A model generated the notes under the pieces. It was not told where the DNA came from. It saw only the letters and a list, made by a program, of their open reading frames with translations, and did no database searches. This document shows, piece by piece, positions 16,455 to 25,569 of a stretch of 64,000 nt of DNA; position 1 is the stretch's first letter; the number at the start of each line of letters is the position of its first letter. Both the position numbers and the translations under genes were made by a program. Source of the stretch: an uncultured Enhydrobacter sp. (lineage in GTDB: Bacteria > Pseudomonadota > Gammaproteobacteria > Pseudomonadales > Moraxellaceae); the NCBI GenBank assembly GCA_946222995.1, contig CAMIOS010000003.1, positions 1 through 64,000 on the forward strand. The letters run 5' to 3'.

Positions 16455-17550
16455 CAATCGGTGCAAGCGGTGGTACGACATCGGCATTTTGCCCGCGATG
16501 GCGTAAATAATGGTCAGCCAGTACCATCGCTAGCATCGCCTCAGCGATCGGGGTCGCGCGTACACCCACGCATGGGTCATGGCGACCTTTGGTGAGCATT
16601 TCAACGGCATTGCCATGTACATCAATACTTAGACCTGCGCTGGTGATACTTGACGTGGGCTTTAGGGCAATTTGGACTTTGATTGTTTGTCCGCTAGAAA
16701 TACCGCCCAAAATCCCGCCCGCATGATTGCTGGTAAACCCTTGTGGCGTGATTTCATCTCGGGCTAAATGCCCAAACTGCCCTGCCACCGCCATACCATC
16801 GCCAATTTCCACGCCTTTAACGGCATTAATCCCCATCATGGCATGGGCGATATCGGCATCGAGTCGGTCAAACACAGGCTCACCCAAGCCAACCGGTACG
16901 CCCGTCGCTAATATTGTAAGTTTTGCCCCGACGCTTGTGCCTTGTTCTCGGCATTGGGTAATGAGCTGTTCAAATTTTGGTACCGCCTCTTTATCGGCAC
17001 AAAAAAATGGATTGCTATTGACAAATTCCCAGTCTATCGCATTTTCGTCTATCGCTTGGGCTTTAATATTTCCAATTTGGGTAACATAGCCCCGTACTTG
17101 GATGCCTTTACTTTGTAAAAACTGTTTGGCAATTGCGCCTGCCGCCACTCTCACGGCTGTTTCACGGGCGGACGAACGTCCACCACCACGATAATCCCGA
17201 AAGCCATATTTCATGCTATAAGTATAATCGGCATGATTAGGGCGAAACGTGTCTTTGATGTCGTTGTAGTCTTTTGACTTTTGGTCGGTGTTACGAATAA
17301 GCAGTCCAATCGGTGTACCAGTGGTTTTACCCTCGAACACGCCTGAGATAATCTCAACAATATCGTCTTCGCGGCGTTGGGTGGCAAATTTTGAGGTACC
17401 TGGTTTGCGGCGGTCAAGGTCGATTTGCAGGTCAGCTTCGGTCAGTGGCAGACCCGGTGGCACGCCATCGACAATCGCCATTAAGCCTACCCCGTGTGAT
17501 TCGCCACAAGTGGTGACGGTGAATAATTGTCCGATTGTATTGCCTGCCAT
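16450..17550 (-). CDS. aroC: Chorismate synthase
   Basis: AroC converts EPSP to chorismate, the last common step to aromatic amino acids, folate and quinones, using reduced FMN. The 366-residue protein shows family motifs GESHGVGLMAIVDGVPPGLPL near the N-terminus, RDYRGGGRSSARETA in the middle and GGISSGQ nearer the C-terminus. The start is ATG 17550, one base after the prmB stop (TAAATG), with GGGG of the prmB end as ribosome-binding site; the two genes are translationally coupled. Confidence 0.96.
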   Translation of the reverse strand: MAGNTIGQLFTVTTCGESHGVGLMAIVDGVPPGLPLTEADLQIDLDRRKPGTSKFATQRREDDIVEIISGVFEGKTTGTPIGLLIRNTDQKSKDYNDIKDTFRPNHADYTYSMKYGFRDYRGGGRSSARETAVRVAAGAIAKQFLQSKGIQVRGYVTQIGNIKAQAIDENAIDWEFVNSNPFFCADKEAVPKFEQLITQCREQGTSVGAKLTILATGVPVGLGEPVFDRLDADIAHAMMGINAVKGVEIGDGMAVAGQFGHLARDEITPQGFTSNHAGGILGGISSGQTIKVQIALKPTSSITSAGLSIDVHGNAVEMLTKGRHDPCVGVRATPIAEAMLAMVLADHYLRHRGQNADVVPPLAPIA

Positions 17551-17551
17551 T

Positions 17552-18727
17552 TTAAACCCCATTCACATATTCCGCAAAATATTCCCGATTTGCCATCAAC
17601 TCATCATAATCCATTGCAAAAATCCCATGCCCACCCTGCGCGAACATCAACCAGTCAAATTGAATTTCTGGATACGCTTGCCGTAGCGCCCACTCGCTGT
17701 CCCCCACTTCACATACCAAAAGCCCATCACGGGTCAAATAATCTGGGGCTTGATATAAAATATGATGCACCAAATCCAAGCCATCCTGCCCCGCCGCTAG
17801 TGCATGGTCTGGCTCGTGCAAAAACTCAGGCGGTAAATCTGCCATCGTCGCCGCATCGACATACGGCGGATTGGTGACGATCAAATCGTATTGATTTTCG
17901 GCAGGGATTTTTTCAAATAAATTGGATTCAATTAAATTCACTTGATGCGCAATATCATGGTGTTCCACATTGACTGCAGCGACTTGTAACGCATTTTTAT
18001 CAATATCGCTCGTATCGACCTGACTATCAGGAAAGCGAGTGGCTAGTGCAATACCAATACAGCCCGACCCTGTACATAAGTCCAAAATCCGCTCAGGTTG
18101 CGCAAGTTGTTTATCATATAAGCCATGATTAAAATATTGTGGGTTTTTATCATTACCGCCCAAGCGTTCCACCAAGTCATTGCTCTCAAAATAAGGATAA
18201 AACTGTTGGCGAATCAACTCAGCAATCGGCGAACGAGGAATCAACACCCGTTCATCAACATAAAACGGTAAATCACAAAAATACGCCAAATTTATCAAAT
18301 AGCTTAGTGGCTTACGTTCGACAATGCGGCGTTGCAACAAGGTCAATACCTCAGACTTTTCACTATCAGTCAAGCGACAATCTAAAATCTGTTCATCCGC
18401 TGACCAATCGAGCGATAAGGTATGGAGCACAATCGCCGCCGCTTCGGCAAATACATCGGTGGTGCCTTGAGCCACGACCACATCATATTCTCGCAGTTTG
18501 CTCACACAAAAACGGATAAAATCACGGATACTACGCAGCTGCTGTTGGGCTTCATCAAACTCCGCTCGCATTTGATTAAGTTGCGCTTCTTCACCCATTT
18601 CGCCAGGCATTAAAGACTCAGATATTAAATCATTGTCTAAGCCAATCAATTTTGAATCAGAAGTAAAATTGGGTACTAAAGCATCGTCAAACGAAGAAGA
18701 AGCCAAGCCATGCGGGTCTGTGGTCAT
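17552..18727 (-). CDS. prmB: Ribosomal protein L3 glutamine methyltransferase
   Basis: PrmB methylates a glutamine in ribosomal protein L3 during 50S assembly. The SAM-binding motif DLCTGSGCIG is at about 216-225 and the catalytic NPPY at about 286-289, followed by PPEFLHEPDHALAAGQDG, typical of PrmB rather than PrmC. At 391 residues it is longer than usual (about 310): it has an acidic N-terminal extension of about 60 residues and a roughly 30-residue insertion before the SAM motif. It lies directly upstream of aroC, a common gammaproteobacterial arrangement. Confidence 0.92.
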   Translation of the reverse strand: MTTDPHGLASSSFDDALVPNFTSDSKLIGLDNDLISESLMPGEMGEEAQLNQMRAEFDEAQQQLRSIRDFIRFCVSKLREYDVVVAQGTTDVFAEAAAIVLHTLSLDWSADEQILDCRLTDSEKSEVLTLLQRRIVERKPLSYLINLAYFCDLPFYVDERVLIPRSPIAELIRQQFYPYFESNDLVERLGGNDKNPQYFNHGLYDKQLAQPERILDLCTGSGCIGIALATRFPDSQVDTSDIDKNALQVAAVNVEHHDIAHQVNLIESNLFEKIPAENQYDLIVTNPPYVDAATMADLPPEFLHEPDHALAAGQDGLDLVHHILYQAPDYLTRDGLLVCEVGDSEWALRQAYPEIQFDWLMFAQGGHGIFAMDYDELMANREYFAEYVNGV

Positions 18728-18913
18728 AATCAAAACTCAAAATCAAGTTGGTAAAATAATTTGGTGAAATAGGGGTTGTTATGCCTTCAATTCGCCAAGA
18801 TTATAATATACTTTGCGTGATTTAAAAATGTGAAATCGACAAATGATAAAATACTTTTGCTAATAGTCTATCGTATCCACTCAAACCCGCGTTTTTCCCA
18901 TTATTTATTTTGA

Positions 18914-18946
18914 TAAAAAAAGCCAATACGGTTGATTGGCTTTTTT
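18914..18946 (-). terminator. Terminator after the small membrane protein gene
   Basis: Arms AAAAAAAGCCAA and TTGGCTTTTTT around a 9-nt loop. Read on the reverse strand it lies about 50 bp after the stop of the 68-residue gene. Confidence 0.8.
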
Positions 18947-18991
18947 ATTGTTAACGATAGGCGGATAGAATCAGTGTAGGATTTGACAAGT

Positions 18992-19198
18992 TTAAGTAGC
19001 GGATGTGGTAACGCCCAACGTTTGCATTTTTTTGGTAACCACGAAAGCAATCGGAATTGCCAAGAAAAATCCTGCAATACAAGTAGCGATAATATGAGGA
19101 ATTTCATCAAAGCCAATGATCAATGCTATCACCATCAGTACGCCGATGGTTGTGCCTGATGCAATGGTGAATATCGCACTAAATAAAGCCCAGTTCAT
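18992..19198 (-). CDS. Small two-helix inner-membrane protein
   Basis: A 68-residue hydrophobic protein with two predicted membrane helices (about 3-27 and 33-54) and a short polar tail (TKKMQTLGVTTSAT). It has an excellent ribosome-binding site (AGGAGG, 5 nt before the ATG) and its own terminator, so it is very likely a real gene. Function is unknown. I recall similar small proteins in Moraxellaceae genomes, but no named family. Confidence 0.75.
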   Translation of the reverse strand: MNWALFSAIFTIASGTTIGVLMVIALIIGFDEIPHIIATCIAGFFLAIPIAFVVTKKMQTLGVTTSAT

Positions 19199-19517
19199 AG
19201 TAACCTCCTAATGGTTTACTTGTATGACCTTTGGTGAATTGCGGTTAATTGCCAGTTATTGTGCTCATTTGTTAAGTATAGTTATACGCCAATTCCACAC
19301 TATTAACAAGGAAAAAATAGATTTGACTTTTGTTAGTTGCAAAACCTTTTTTTATGGGAAGTGTATTGATAATTATGCTAAACTGTTAGTTTGTGTAAAT
19401 TTATGCCCATCATTTTCTCAATGCTCTCAAAATATCTTTTTTAAGCATTTTCTGCTAAACTTTCTGCATTTTGTGCTACTTAACATCATTAATGACCAAA
19501 AAATTTAGGAGTCTGCT
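19199..19517. other. Intergenic region between small membrane gene and alaS
   Basis: About 320 bp of A+T-rich sequence holding the divergent promoters of the 68-residue gene and alaS. No operator or hairpin stands out. An open frame at 19224-19508 has neither a ribosome-binding site nor recognisable composition and is not called. AGGAG at 19507-19511 is the alaS ribosome-binding site. Confidence 0.5.
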
Positions 19518-22202
19518 TTGAGCCGTCCGTTTTCCTCGAATGAAATTCGCCAAGCTTTTATCAATTACTTTGCCGAAAATGGGCATACGCCTGTGGCATC
19601 ATCGAGCCTAGTGCCACATAACGACCCGACGCTGCTGTTTACCAATGCGGGGATGAATCAGTTTAAAGATGTGTTTTTGGGGCTGGAAAAACGCGATTAT
19701 AAACGGGCGGTCACTGCCCAAAAATGTGTACGGGCAGGCGGTAAACACAACGATCTTGATAATGTCGGCTATACCGCCCGCCATCACACATTTTTTGAGA
19801 TGCTTGGCAATTTTTCATTTGGCGATTATTTTAAAGAAACTGCCATTCCGCTGGCGTGGGAGTTCTTGACGTCGTCAAACTGGCTAGGCTTGCCCAAAGA
19901 AAAGCTGTATGTCACGATTTATCATACCGATGACGAGGCATTTGATATTTGGCATAAAACCGTGGGTCTTGCCCCTGAGCGTATCATCCGTATCGGCGAT
20001 AACAAAGGCGGGGCGTACCAGTCGGATAACTTTTGGGCGATGGGCGATACGGGTCCTTGTGGTCCTTGTACTGAAGTTTTTTATGACCACGGTGAACATA
20101 TTTGGGGCGGTTTGCCCGGCACACCTGAAGAAGATGGTGACCGCTATATCGAGATTTGGAACAACGTGTTTATGCAGTTTAATCGCCAAAAAGACGGCTC
20201 GCTCGAGCCGCTGCCTGCCCCAAGCGTGGATACGGGCATGGGCTTAGAACGCATCAGTGCGATTATGCAAGGCGTGCATAGCAACTATGAGATTGATATT
20301 TTTGTCAAACTTATGAGCGAAGCGGTCAAAATCCTTGGCTTGCCCGCCGATACCGATATTCAACATGAACCATCGCTTAAAGTACTTGCCGACCATATTC
20401 GTTCGGTGGCGTTTTTGATTGCTGATGGCGTGACACCGAGTAACGAAGGGCGCGGCTATGTGCTACGTCGTATTATTCGTCGTGCCGTGCGTCATGGCAA
20501 TAAACTTGGGGCAACCGATAACTTCTTTTATAAACTGGTCGCCCCGCTTGTCGAAATTATGGGCGATGCTTATCCACAGTTACGTGAGCAACAAGCGCAT
20601 ATCGAACAGGCGATGTTAAAAGAAGAAGAACAGTTCGCCAAAACCTTGTCACAAGGGTTAAAACTGCTATCCCAAGAACTTGAAAGCTTAACAACAGGCG
20701 ACACCCTAGCGGGCGAAACGGTATTTAAGCTCTACGACACATATGGCTTCCCTGCCGATTTGACTGCTGACATTTTGCGTGAAAAAGGCTTAAATATCGA
20801 CGAAGCGGGTTTTGAGCAAAGCATGGCAGAACAACGCAACCGTGCCCGTGAAGCAGGGAAATTTGGTGTGGATTATAACGCCTTGATTCAAGTGGATAGT
20901 GCCACCGAGTTTTTGGGCTATGAACACGCTGAAAATACCAGCGAAATTACCCATCTTTATCAAGCAGGCAACGCCGTTGATACGCTATCCGAGGGCGATG
21001 AAGGGGTAATTATTTTGGCAAAAACGCCATTTTATGCGGAAGGGGGCGGTCAAGCGGGCGAACTCGGTGAAATCCAAACCACCACTGGCTTGTTTGACGT
21101 GCTTGATACCAAAAAATCGGGGCAAGCCATCATCCATCATGGCGTGGTAAAAATGGGTCATATCTCCATCGCCCAATCTAGCGAAGCCCGTGTCGCCAGT
21201 CAAGTGCGCGCCATGAGCGCCAAAAACCACTCTGCCACGCACCTACTCCATGCTGCCTTGCGTCAAGTGCTTGGTGACAGCGTTGCCCAAAAAGGCTCGC
21301 TCGTCAATAGCGAGGTGTTACGCTTTGATTTTTCATACGACAAGCCATTAACCGAGCAACAAATCACCACCATTGAAACCCTCGTCAATCAACAAATCCT
21401 TGCCAATCAGCCAGCCACTGCCGAATTTTTGAGCATGGACGCTGCCAAAGCCAAAGGGGCGATGGCACTGTTTGGCGAAAAATACGGCGATACCGTACGG
21501 GTATTGTCAATGGGAACAATTGACAAAAATGGCAAGCCGTTTTCAATCGAATTGTGTGGCGGGCTACACGTAGAGCGAACCGGCGATATTGGCTTATTTA
21601 AAATCGTCAGCGAACAAGGCATTGCTGCAGGGATTCGCCGTATCGAAGCGGTGACGGGCATGGGTGCGGTCAAATATGTGCAGCAAGGCGACAAACAGCT
21701 TAATCAACTTGCTAGTCAGCTCAAAGCCAAACGTGATGAAGTTGCCGAGCGTGTCAATCAAATGACCGACAAAACGCGCGACCTTGAAAAACAACTAGAG
21801 CGCTTGCAACAAAAATTGGCAAGCAGCCAAGCCAAAGACTTGATGGGCAATGTGCAAGAGATTGGCGGTAAAAAAGTGCTGATTGCCTCGCTACAAGGCA
21901 TGGACGGCAAGGCGTTACGCACGATTGCCGATGATATGAAATCCAAACTTAGCGATGGAATTGTGGTATTGGTAAGCACATACATCCAAGAGGACGAGGA
22001 AAAAATCGCCATGACCGCAAGCGTGGGTAAAGCGTTAACTGCCCAAGTCAAAGCCGGTGATATCATTAAGTTACTGGCGGAAAATTTGGGCGGTAAAGGT
22101 GGCGGCAAACCCGACTTTGCTCAAGGTGGGGCAAGTGATATCAATAAATTGGCAGGCGAAATGGCAAAACTGCCAACTTGGCTTGGCGAAAAATTCAATT
22201 AA
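19518..22202 (+). CDS. alaS: Alanyl-tRNA synthetase
   Basis: AlaRS charges tRNA-Ala and edits mis-acylated Ser and Gly. The 894-residue protein (E. coli 876) shows the class II core (TLLFTNAGMNQFKDVFLG near residue 35-52), the editing-domain HSATHLLHAAL zinc motif, the second editing motif CGGLHVERTGDIG, and the C-terminal GGGKPDFAQGG region of the C-Ala domain. The start codon is TTG at 19518 with AGGAG 6 nt upstream. It is alone in its transcription unit and ends in a strong hairpin. Confidence 0.96.
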   Translation: MSRPFSSNEIRQAFINYFAENGHTPVASSSLVPHNDPTLLFTNAGMNQFKDVFLGLEKRDYKRAVTAQKCVRAGGKHNDLDNVGYTARHHTFFEMLGNFSFGDYFKETAIPLAWEFLTSSNWLGLPKEKLYVTIYHTDDEAFDIWHKTVGLAPERIIRIGDNKGGAYQSDNFWAMGDTGPCGPCTEVFYDHGEHIWGGLPGTPEEDGDRYIEIWNNVFMQFNRQKDGSLEPLPAPSVDTGMGLERISAIMQGVHSNYEIDIFVKLMSEAVKILGLPADTDIQHEPSLKVLADHIRSVAFLIADGVTPSNEGRGYVLRRIIRRAVRHGNKLGATDNFFYKLVAPLVEIMGDAYPQLREQQAHIEQAMLKEEEQFAKTLSQGLKLLSQELESLTTGDTLAGETVFKLYDTYGFPADLTADILREKGLNIDEAGFEQSMAEQRNRAREAGKFGVDYNALIQVDSATEFLGYEHAENTSEITHLYQAGNAVDTLSEGDEGVIILAKTPFYAEGGGQAGELGEIQTTTGLFDVLDTKKSGQAIIHHGVVKMGHISIAQSSEARVASQVRAMSAKNHSATHLLHAALRQVLGDSVAQKGSLVNSEVLRFDFSYDKPLTEQQITTIETLVNQQILANQPATAEFLSMDAAKAKGAMALFGEKYGDTVRVLSMGTIDKNGKPFSIELCGGLHVERTGDIGLFKIVSEQGIAAGIRRIEAVTGMGAVKYVQQGDKQLNQLASQLKAKRDEVAERVNQMTDKTRDLEKQLERLQQKLASSQAKDLMGNVQEIGGKKVLIASLQGMDGKALRTIADDMKSKLSDGIVVLVSTYIQEDEEKIAMTASVGKALTAQVKAGDIIKLLAENLGGKGGGKPDFAQGGASDINKLAGEMAKLPTWLGEKFN

Positions 22203-22221
22203 ACCCATTTAATCTATAAAT

Positions 22222-22252
22222 AAAAAAGCCGAAGTTTGATTCGGCTTTTTTT
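22222..22252 (+). terminator. Terminator after alaS
   Basis: Arms AAAAAAGCCGAA and TTCGGCTTTTTT with a 6-nt loop and a continuing T-run, 20 bp after the alaS stop. Confidence 0.9.
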
Positions 22253-22324
22253 ATTTGTTTTATCTCATTTTTCTGTTAAATTGACGAGATGTTATGATGA
22301 CTCATTTGATAAAGGACAATCACC

Positions 22325-24145
22325 ATGCCAACCACCTTACAAAAAACCGCCGCACAGCTGACCGTTTATGCGTTAGAGCAACTCGGTATTACCCATACCT
22401 TTGGTATCCCTGGGGTACATAATACTGAACTGTACGATGAACTTTATCACTCAAACACCATCACGCCGATTCTCGTGACCCATGAGCAAGGCGGGGCATT
22501 TATTGCCGAGGGTATGAGCCGAGTGGCGACCCATAGCCGTAACTTTGCTATCAATAAAACGGGCAATATCGGCACCTTGGTGATTGTCCCGGCGGCAGGT
22601 CTGACCCATGCAGCAAGCGGGATTGGTGAAGCCTATCTTGATGGCGTGCCGATGCTGATTTTGACAGGCGGTGTTCGTCAAGACACGCCGTTTAAATACA
22701 AATTGCACGATATTGACCAGTTAGAGGCTGCCAAAGGCATTACCAAAGCGGCTTTTCGAGTGACGGATAACAATGCGGTGGTCGATACCATTTTTAAGGC
22801 TTATCATATCGCCACAAGAGGCGTACCGGGGCCTGTGTTAGTCGAAATTCCAGTGAATTTACAACTGTTCCCAAGCGGGGTTGATACGCCGTTAACTTGG
22901 GCACAGTGGCAATCACAATGGCAACAGCAACAAGCCATACCCCGCTTGACCCAAGAGGCGGTCAGTCAGTTGGAATTAGCCGTTGAAAAACTGCTAAATG
23001 CCAAACAAGTCGGGCTATTTATCGGCTATGGGGCAAGGCTCGTAAAAAAAGAACTGGTCGAAATTGCCGAATTATTGAACGCCCCCGTCACCACAACCTT
23101 GCAGGGGTTATCGAGTTTTCCGCATGAACATCCACTGCATGCAGGCTTTGGCTTTAGCCCTTCTGCCGTGCCAAGTGCCAAAAACGCCATTGGTAAGTGT
23201 GACACCCTACTGACCATTGGGGCAAGGTTTGCCGAAATCCCCACAGGTAGTTTTGGATTAACTGGTTTGATGCCAAAAACGCACATCCATTTTGACATCG
23301 ACCCACTAGTCATTGGGGCAAATTACGCCACTGATATTGGCGTGGTGGGTGATGTGATTGACACCATCCCGCTATTGTTGCAACGCCTTAAAGCCAAAAT
23401 CCAGCCACATCAAGTAGCAATAAATATGCCCTTAAGCAAGCAAATCGCCAAAGACAAAATTGATTATCGCAAATCGTGGTATAAAGCCGACCGCAAAAAT
23501 AAAGTCAATCCTGTGCGGTTTTTTGATGCCTTGCGAGCCATCATGCCTGCTAATAGCGTGACAGTACTCGATGATGGCAATCACACTTTTTTGACCGCTG
23601 AATTGTACCCGATTTATCAAGATGAGCTATTATTGACACCCACCGATTACAATGCGATGGGCTATGCCGTACCTGCAGCGATTGGGGCAAAGCTTGCCGA
23701 GCCAAGCCGAGATGTGGTCGCCGTGGTCGGTGATGGCTGTTTTACCATGACTTGCATGGAGATTTTGACCGCCAAAGCCCATCGCTTGGGAATTTTATAT
23801 TGTGTGTTTCACGATGGTGAACTGTCACAAATCGCCCAAGCCCAACAACTGCCCTATCAGCAAAAAGCCTGTACCATTTTACCAAGCCTTAACATCAAAG
23901 GCGTAGCAACTGCCACGGGAGCAAGCTATTTTTTGATTAATCGTAACAAAGATTTGGCGAAAACGCTAAAAAAAGCTTATGCTCTCACCCAAAAAGGCGA
24001 GCCTGTGATAGTGGATATTGCCATTGATTACAGCAAGCCAACAGCCTTCACCAAAGGCACAAGTCGCACCACCTTCAAAGGCTTTGATAAAAAAACCAAA
24101 GTGCGTTTTGTTCAACGTATCCTTCGGCGTAAATTACCGTTTTAA
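22325..24145 (+). CDS. Thiamine-pyrophosphate enzyme, acetolactate synthase-like
   Basis: A 606-residue TPP enzyme with the three-domain layout of acetolactate synthase and its relatives: N-terminal PYR domain with the cofactor-activating glutamate (THEQGGAF, Glu54), a central Rossmann-like domain (about 205-340), and a C-terminal PP domain. The PP motif starts normally (VVGDGCFTMT, GDG at 469-471), but the usual NN at its end is replaced by HD (FHDGELSQ, 496-499). A basic tail (VRFVQRILRRKLPF) follows the catalytic part. The substrate cannot be inferred; it is not linked to ilvN or other ilv genes, so I do not call it IlvB. AGGA precedes the ATG. Confidence 0.8.
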   Translation: MPTTLQKTAAQLTVYALEQLGITHTFGIPGVHNTELYDELYHSNTITPILVTHEQGGAFIAEGMSRVATHSRNFAINKTGNIGTLVIVPAAGLTHAASGIGEAYLDGVPMLILTGGVRQDTPFKYKLHDIDQLEAAKGITKAAFRVTDNNAVVDTIFKAYHIATRGVPGPVLVEIPVNLQLFPSGVDTPLTWAQWQSQWQQQQAIPRLTQEAVSQLELAVEKLLNAKQVGLFIGYGARLVKKELVEIAELLNAPVTTTLQGLSSFPHEHPLHAGFGFSPSAVPSAKNAIGKCDTLLTIGARFAEIPTGSFGLTGLMPKTHIHFDIDPLVIGANYATDIGVVGDVIDTIPLLLQRLKAKIQPHQVAINMPLSKQIAKDKIDYRKSWYKADRKNKVNPVRFFDALRAIMPANSVTVLDDGNHTFLTAELYPIYQDELLLTPTDYNAMGYAVPAAIGAKLAEPSRDVVAVVGDGCFTMTCMEILTAKAHRLGILYCVFHDGELSQIAQAQQLPYQQKACTILPSLNIKGVATATGASYFLINRNKDLAKTLKKAYALTQKGEPVIVDIAIDYSKPTAFTKGTSRTTFKGFDKKTKVRFVQRILRRKLPF

Positions 24146-24166
24146 TTGTTAGTTATTGGAAATAAG

Positions 24167-24889
24167 ATGGCTGCCCAACAAACCGTTGCTTTATTTATTG
24201 ATGCGGATAATGCCCCTGCAAAAAAAATTGACTTTATCATTTCCGAGCTTGCTGTGTATGGCTCGGTGATGATTCGTAAAATATATGGTAACTGGAAAAA
24301 TGATAACTTAAAAAGTTGGGAAGCGATTTTATTAGAACATGCGATTCAACCTATTCAACAATTTGATTACACAAAAGGTAAAAATGCGACCGACATGTCA
24401 ATGACCATTGATGTGATGGATATTTTATATAGCGGTAAAGTTGATATATTTTGTATCGTGTCATCAGATTGTGACTTTACCCCATTAGCCATGCGTATCA
24501 AAAGCGAAGGCAAACAGGTCATTGGTTTTGGCGAGCAAAAAACGCCGCTATCGCTGGTCAAAGCCTGCTCAAAATTTTTATATCTGGATAATCCAGAAAA
24601 TACCACCATCGAACCGGTGAGTTCTACAAAAGCCGGCAATCTTTTAAAACAAGATACCGCCTTGATGAATCTGTTACGAGATGGGATTAAAAACTGCCAA
24701 AATGAAGATGGGTGGGCTAATTTAGGCGGCGTAGGTAGCTATATTAACAACCAAAGTTCTTTCGACAGCAAAAATTATGGCTATGCCAAATTAAGTGATT
24801 TAGTCAAAGCCATTGATATTTTTGAAACTAAATTGTCAGATAATCGTTCTCAAATGTTTGTTAAAAATAAACGAAGCCAAAAATCATGA
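24167..24889 (+). CDS. NYN-domain RNase-like protein with C-terminal LOTUS (OST-HTH) domain
   Basis: A 240-residue LabA/limkain-type protein. The NYN nuclease fold is shown by ALFIDADNAP (about 7-16), the GKNATDMSMTIDVMDIL acidic helix and VSSDCDFTPLAMRI with further acidic residues. The C-terminal part (DGWANLGGVGSYINN to KLSDLVKAIDIFE, about 170-230) looks like an OST-HTH/LOTUS RNA-binding domain. Such proteins are thought to act on structured RNA. The start is taken at ATG 24167 with GGAA upstream. It follows the TPP enzyme by 21 bp and overlaps the convergent DUF1543 gene by 6 bp. Confidence 0.8.
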   Translation: MAAQQTVALFIDADNAPAKKIDFIISELAVYGSVMIRKIYGNWKNDNLKSWEAILLEHAIQPIQQFDYTKGKNATDMSMTIDVMDILYSGKVDIFCIVSSDCDFTPLAMRIKSEGKQVIGFGEQKTPLSLVKACSKFLYLDNPENTTIEPVSSTKAGNLLKQDTALMNLLRDGIKNCQNEDGWANLGGVGSYINNQSSFDSKNYGYAKLSDLVKAIDIFETKLSDNRSQMFVKNKRSQKS

Positions 24890-25498
24890 AATGAGCATTT
24901 TAATTTGTTTAATATTAAGATAGCCGATATGTAACGTATCATGTGGCATTTCGGTTTTTTCTTGCTCAGTTAATGCGCGAATCGTCAACCCAAACCCATT
25001 GGGCAATAAATCCGCCACCGCATGGATATCATCCACTGCTAACAAGTGCTTATCATCGACATGACTGGTCGCCACACCACTTAAAGATGAGTTAACATTT
25101 TTAAAGGTATAGTGCTGGTAAAATTCCGACTTTTTAGCTTGCGCAGTGGCATGGCTTAGGCTCTCTGCTACGACTAAGGTTTTGTAATGAAACTCTTCAA
25201 AGTGGTTGGGTAAATAGCCGCCCAGATTAATAAAATACAAATTTAAGACCTGCATATCTGATAAATGTTGATCAGCTTCTGTACTTAGGCTATTTTCACG
25301 CAATAAGATTTGATAATTCCCTACCCGATTAACCGCTCGCCACGCGTCTAAATGCCAGCTGCCTTTAACTTCTGACCAATGCTTATCGACCACAGGAATT
25401 ACTTCGCTTAGGCTATTGGCAATAACAAACATCACATCATGTTGTTCAATCAATCTTCCTTGCGGTCTTGCCCCGATTTTTAACATAAATAATTGCAT
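24884..25498 (-). CDS. DUF1543 domain protein
   Basis: A 204-residue soluble protein with the DUF1543-type opening LFMLKIGARPQGRLIEQHDVMFVIA and a second, weaker copy of the same layout further on (LNLYFINLGGYLPNHFEEFHYKTLVVAESL), so it appears to hold two related alpha-beta units. Function is unknown. AAGGATAATTC precedes the ATG. It is transcribed on the reverse strand downstream of sohB but separated from it by a hairpin. Confidence 0.7.
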   Translation of the reverse strand: MQLFMLKIGARPQGRLIEQHDVMFVIANSLSEVIPVVDKHWSEVKGSWHLDAWRAVNRVGNYQILLRENSLSTEADQHLSDMQVLNLYFINLGGYLPNHFEEFHYKTLVVAESLSHATAQAKKSEFYQHYTFKNVNSSLSGVATSHVDDKHLLAVDDIHAVADLLPNGFGLTIRALTEQEKTEMPHDTLHIGYLNIKQIKMLIS

Positions 25499-25527
25499 GA
25501 ATTATCCTTATGTGTAAATGATAAAAA

Positions 25528-25548
25528 GGGGCGTATCGCCTACGCCCC
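25528..25548 (-). terminator. Terminator-like palindrome between sohB and the DUF1543 gene
   Basis: Arms GGGGCGTA (25528-25535) and TACGCCCC (25541-25548) enclose TCGCC. On the reverse strand a run of Ts follows, so it should terminate sohB. The arms recur in the palindrome after aspS (28668-28687), which suggests a dispersed repeat family. Confidence 0.75.
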
Positions 25549-25569
25549 CAACAATTTATCCCGCTTTTA

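Noticed and set aside
19224..19508. 94-codon open frame before alaS
   Set aside because: Cys/Phe/Leu-rich composition, no ribosome-binding site, and it overlaps the alaS promoter region. It is best seen as chance in A+T-rich DNA.
22325..24145. Calling the TPP enzyme IlvB/IlvI
   Set aside because: No small-subunit gene follows, the cofactor motif differs from acetolactate synthase, and the three ilv genes of the window are elsewhere.
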